From JARRKC01 sp963723965 (GTDB lineage: Bacteria > Acidobacteriota > UBA6911 > RPQK01 > JAPXNP01): DNA of 64,000 nt. Shown one piece after another: positions 62,899-64,000 of the stretch (positions are counted from its first letter, which is position 1; each line of letters starts with the position of its first letter). The stretch covers positions 124,001 to 188,000 of the forward strand of contig CAVRSV010000001.1 of the NCBI GenBank assembly GCA_963723965.1, read 5' to 3'. The notes under the pieces were generated by a model. It worked only from the letters and a program-made list of their open reading frames with translations. It was not told the origin of the DNA and ran no database searches. Made by a program: the position numbers and the translations under genes.

Positions 62899-64000
62899 AT
62901 GGTAAGGTCAGGACGAGCGAAAACACTGCTGATTCTCATCGCAGCTCCACTGCTCGTCTATCTTGCCCTGGTCAACATAGCAGACCGCATCCAGTGGAAG
63001 ATCCCCTCGGACGGAATCCGATGGGGTCAGCAGAAGGACGGCGTCGAAGTTCTGGACGCGGCCGCTGCCAACCTGACAGCCGTATCCCCAGGGGACATCC
63101 TCATCGATATCAACGGGATGCGGGTGCGCTCCCTGGATGACTACGCCGAGATCACCGAAGTGCTCACGCGCGATCAGAAGGGCCCGGTCGTGGCGGACTA
63201 TACGTTCCGGCACGCCGGTACTTCGGACGAGGTGACCGTCCCCGTCGAACTGGTCGCCTCCCCCCAGCTCGGAATCACGGACCTGCCACTCATCCTGGTC
63301 GGCTTCGTTTTCATCTCCGTCGGCGTCCTCACCTTGTTGCGCCACGCGCGGGCCGCCGGCGCCTACCATTTCGCGGTGGTCTGCCTGACCGCCTTCATCC
63401 TCCTGGTGTTCCGTTATTCCGGTCGGGCCGACGCATTCGATCTCTTCGTCTACTGGCTGTCGGGAGCGGCCTTCCTGCTGCTGCCCCCGTTGTTTCTGCA
63501 CTTCGCACTCTGTTTTCCCGAGCCGCTCGAGATCTTTCGCCGCCGACCGGGTCTCAAGGCGGTGCTGTACTTTCCCGCGCTGGTTCTCGGACTGGTCCAC
63601 GTCGTCTGGTTCTCGGGACGGTTGCAGGTGATCGGTTTGGCCCGGACGCCGCGGGTCGGGCATCTGCTCGACAAGGTCGAGCTGTTTCAGCTGGTGGTCT
63701 TCTTCCTGCTGGCCGCCCTGGTGTTCGTCCGGGCCCGCAGATCGGCCCTGTCGGTGGTCCAGCGCAAGCAGCTGCAGTGGATCGCGTCGGGCGCCCTGCT
63801 GGGGATCGTGCCCTTCGGCGTCCTCTACGCCCTGCCCTACCTTTTCGACCTTCCGGTGGCGCGCTGGATGGAGGCGTCGGTCCTGTCGCTGGCTTTGATT
63901 CCGCTCAGCTTCGGATACGCCATTGCGAAATTCCGGCTGGCCGATGTGGATCTGATTTTCAAGCGAGGAGCGGCTTACGTCACGGCCAGCTCGGCGCTGC
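62899..64000 (+). CDS. membrane sensor protein with periplasmic PDZ domain (3' truncated by window edge)
   Basis: ATG 62899 (MVRSGRAKTLLILIAAPLLV) opens a frame with no stop before the window ends (367 residues visible). After the first membrane helix, a PDZ-like domain is seen at about 35-125 (IRWGQQKDGVEVLDAAAANL, VSPGDILIDINGMRVRSLDDYAEI). Then come six or more membrane helices and a linker (GYAIAKFRLADVDLIFKRGA) of the type found before the kinase core of ComP/7TM histidine kinases. The kinase part would lie outside the window, so its type is inferred. A sigma-54-like site lies 55 bases upstream. Confidence 0.75.
   Translation, partial: MVRSGRAKTLLILIAAPLLVYLALVNIADRIQWKIPSDGIRWGQQKDGVEVLDAAAANLTAVSPGDILIDINGMRVRSLDDYAEITEVLTRDQKGPVVADYTFRHAGTSDEVTVPVELVASPQLGITDLPLILVGFVFISVGVLTLLRHARAAGAYHFAVVCLTAFILLVFRYSGRADAFDLFVYWLSGAAFLLLPPLFLHFALCFPEPLEIFRRRPGLKAVLYFPALVLGLVHVVWFSGRLQVIGLARTPRVGHLLDKVELFQLVVFFLLAALVFVRARRSALSVVQRKQLQWIASGALLGIVPFGVLYALPYLFDLPVARWMEASVLSLALIPLSFGYAIAKFRLADVDLIFKRGAAYVTASSAL

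Overview
The window is GC-rich, densely coded DNA from a Gram-negative-type bacterium. It carries multihaem c-type cytochrome signals, an outer-membrane beta-barrel protein, two sigma-54 (NtrC-type) response regulators and a VWA protein resembling the acidobacterial 'VWFA-related' family. The best guess is a member of Acidobacteriota or a neighbouring lineage. This rests on family resemblance only; there is no rRNA gene here to confirm it. I see no prophage, insertion sequence or CRISPR array, and both window edges cut a gene.

Region 1 (1-8145) looks like a redox-sensing block. It holds a Ycf46-like AAA+ ATPase (5' cut), a 44-residue membrane protein, and two tandem GcvH-like proteins that lack the lipoyl lysine. 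These are followed by a membrane histidine kinase with two c-type haem motifs in its sensor loop, an NtrC-family regulator, an archaemetzincin joined to it by a 1-base overlap, and a convergent five-haem exported cytochrome. Region 2 (8267-30275) is mostly housekeeping and metabolism: MaeB malic enzyme, an RsmF-like methyltransferase, a GAF/SpoIIE phosphatase, TPR and outer-membrane proteins, a LysR regulator, two AI-2E-type permeases around a hydrolase, a phosphofructokinase with PPi-type residues, an iron alcohol dehydrogenase, a rhomboid protease and two oxidoreductases.

Region 3 (30592-35688) is a polyphosphate locus: a CYTH-like/CHAD protein overlapping an orphan ParA ATPase by 4 bases, convergent polyphosphate kinase Ppk1, and a SixA phosphatase. 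Region 4 (35777-40856) holds another Gfo/Idh/MocA oxidoreductase, a MerR-like protein, an M23 peptidase and a VWA/DUF1189 cluster.

Region 5 (40866-55902) is a long minus-strand run that reads, in transcription order, ntrY-ntrX-xerC-rpsO-pnp-larB-mutS2-dnaG-rpoD-terminator-tRNA-cdsZ. It includes a perfect rpsO/pnp intergenic hairpin and a clean intrinsic terminator after rpoD. Region 6 (56039-64000) has a HyuA-like hydantoinase, gltX-rlmB, an outer-membrane barrel protein behind a good sigma-70 promoter, and the start of a PDZ-bearing membrane sensor protein behind a sigma-54-like site.

The most unusual signals are: (i) the haem-sensor kinase/NtrC pair next to the lipoate-less GcvH pair; (ii) the CHAD-ParA coupling beside ppk1; and (iii) five arrays of 7-base tandem repeats, each lying at or within a few bases of a stop codon and one supplying the stop codon itself.
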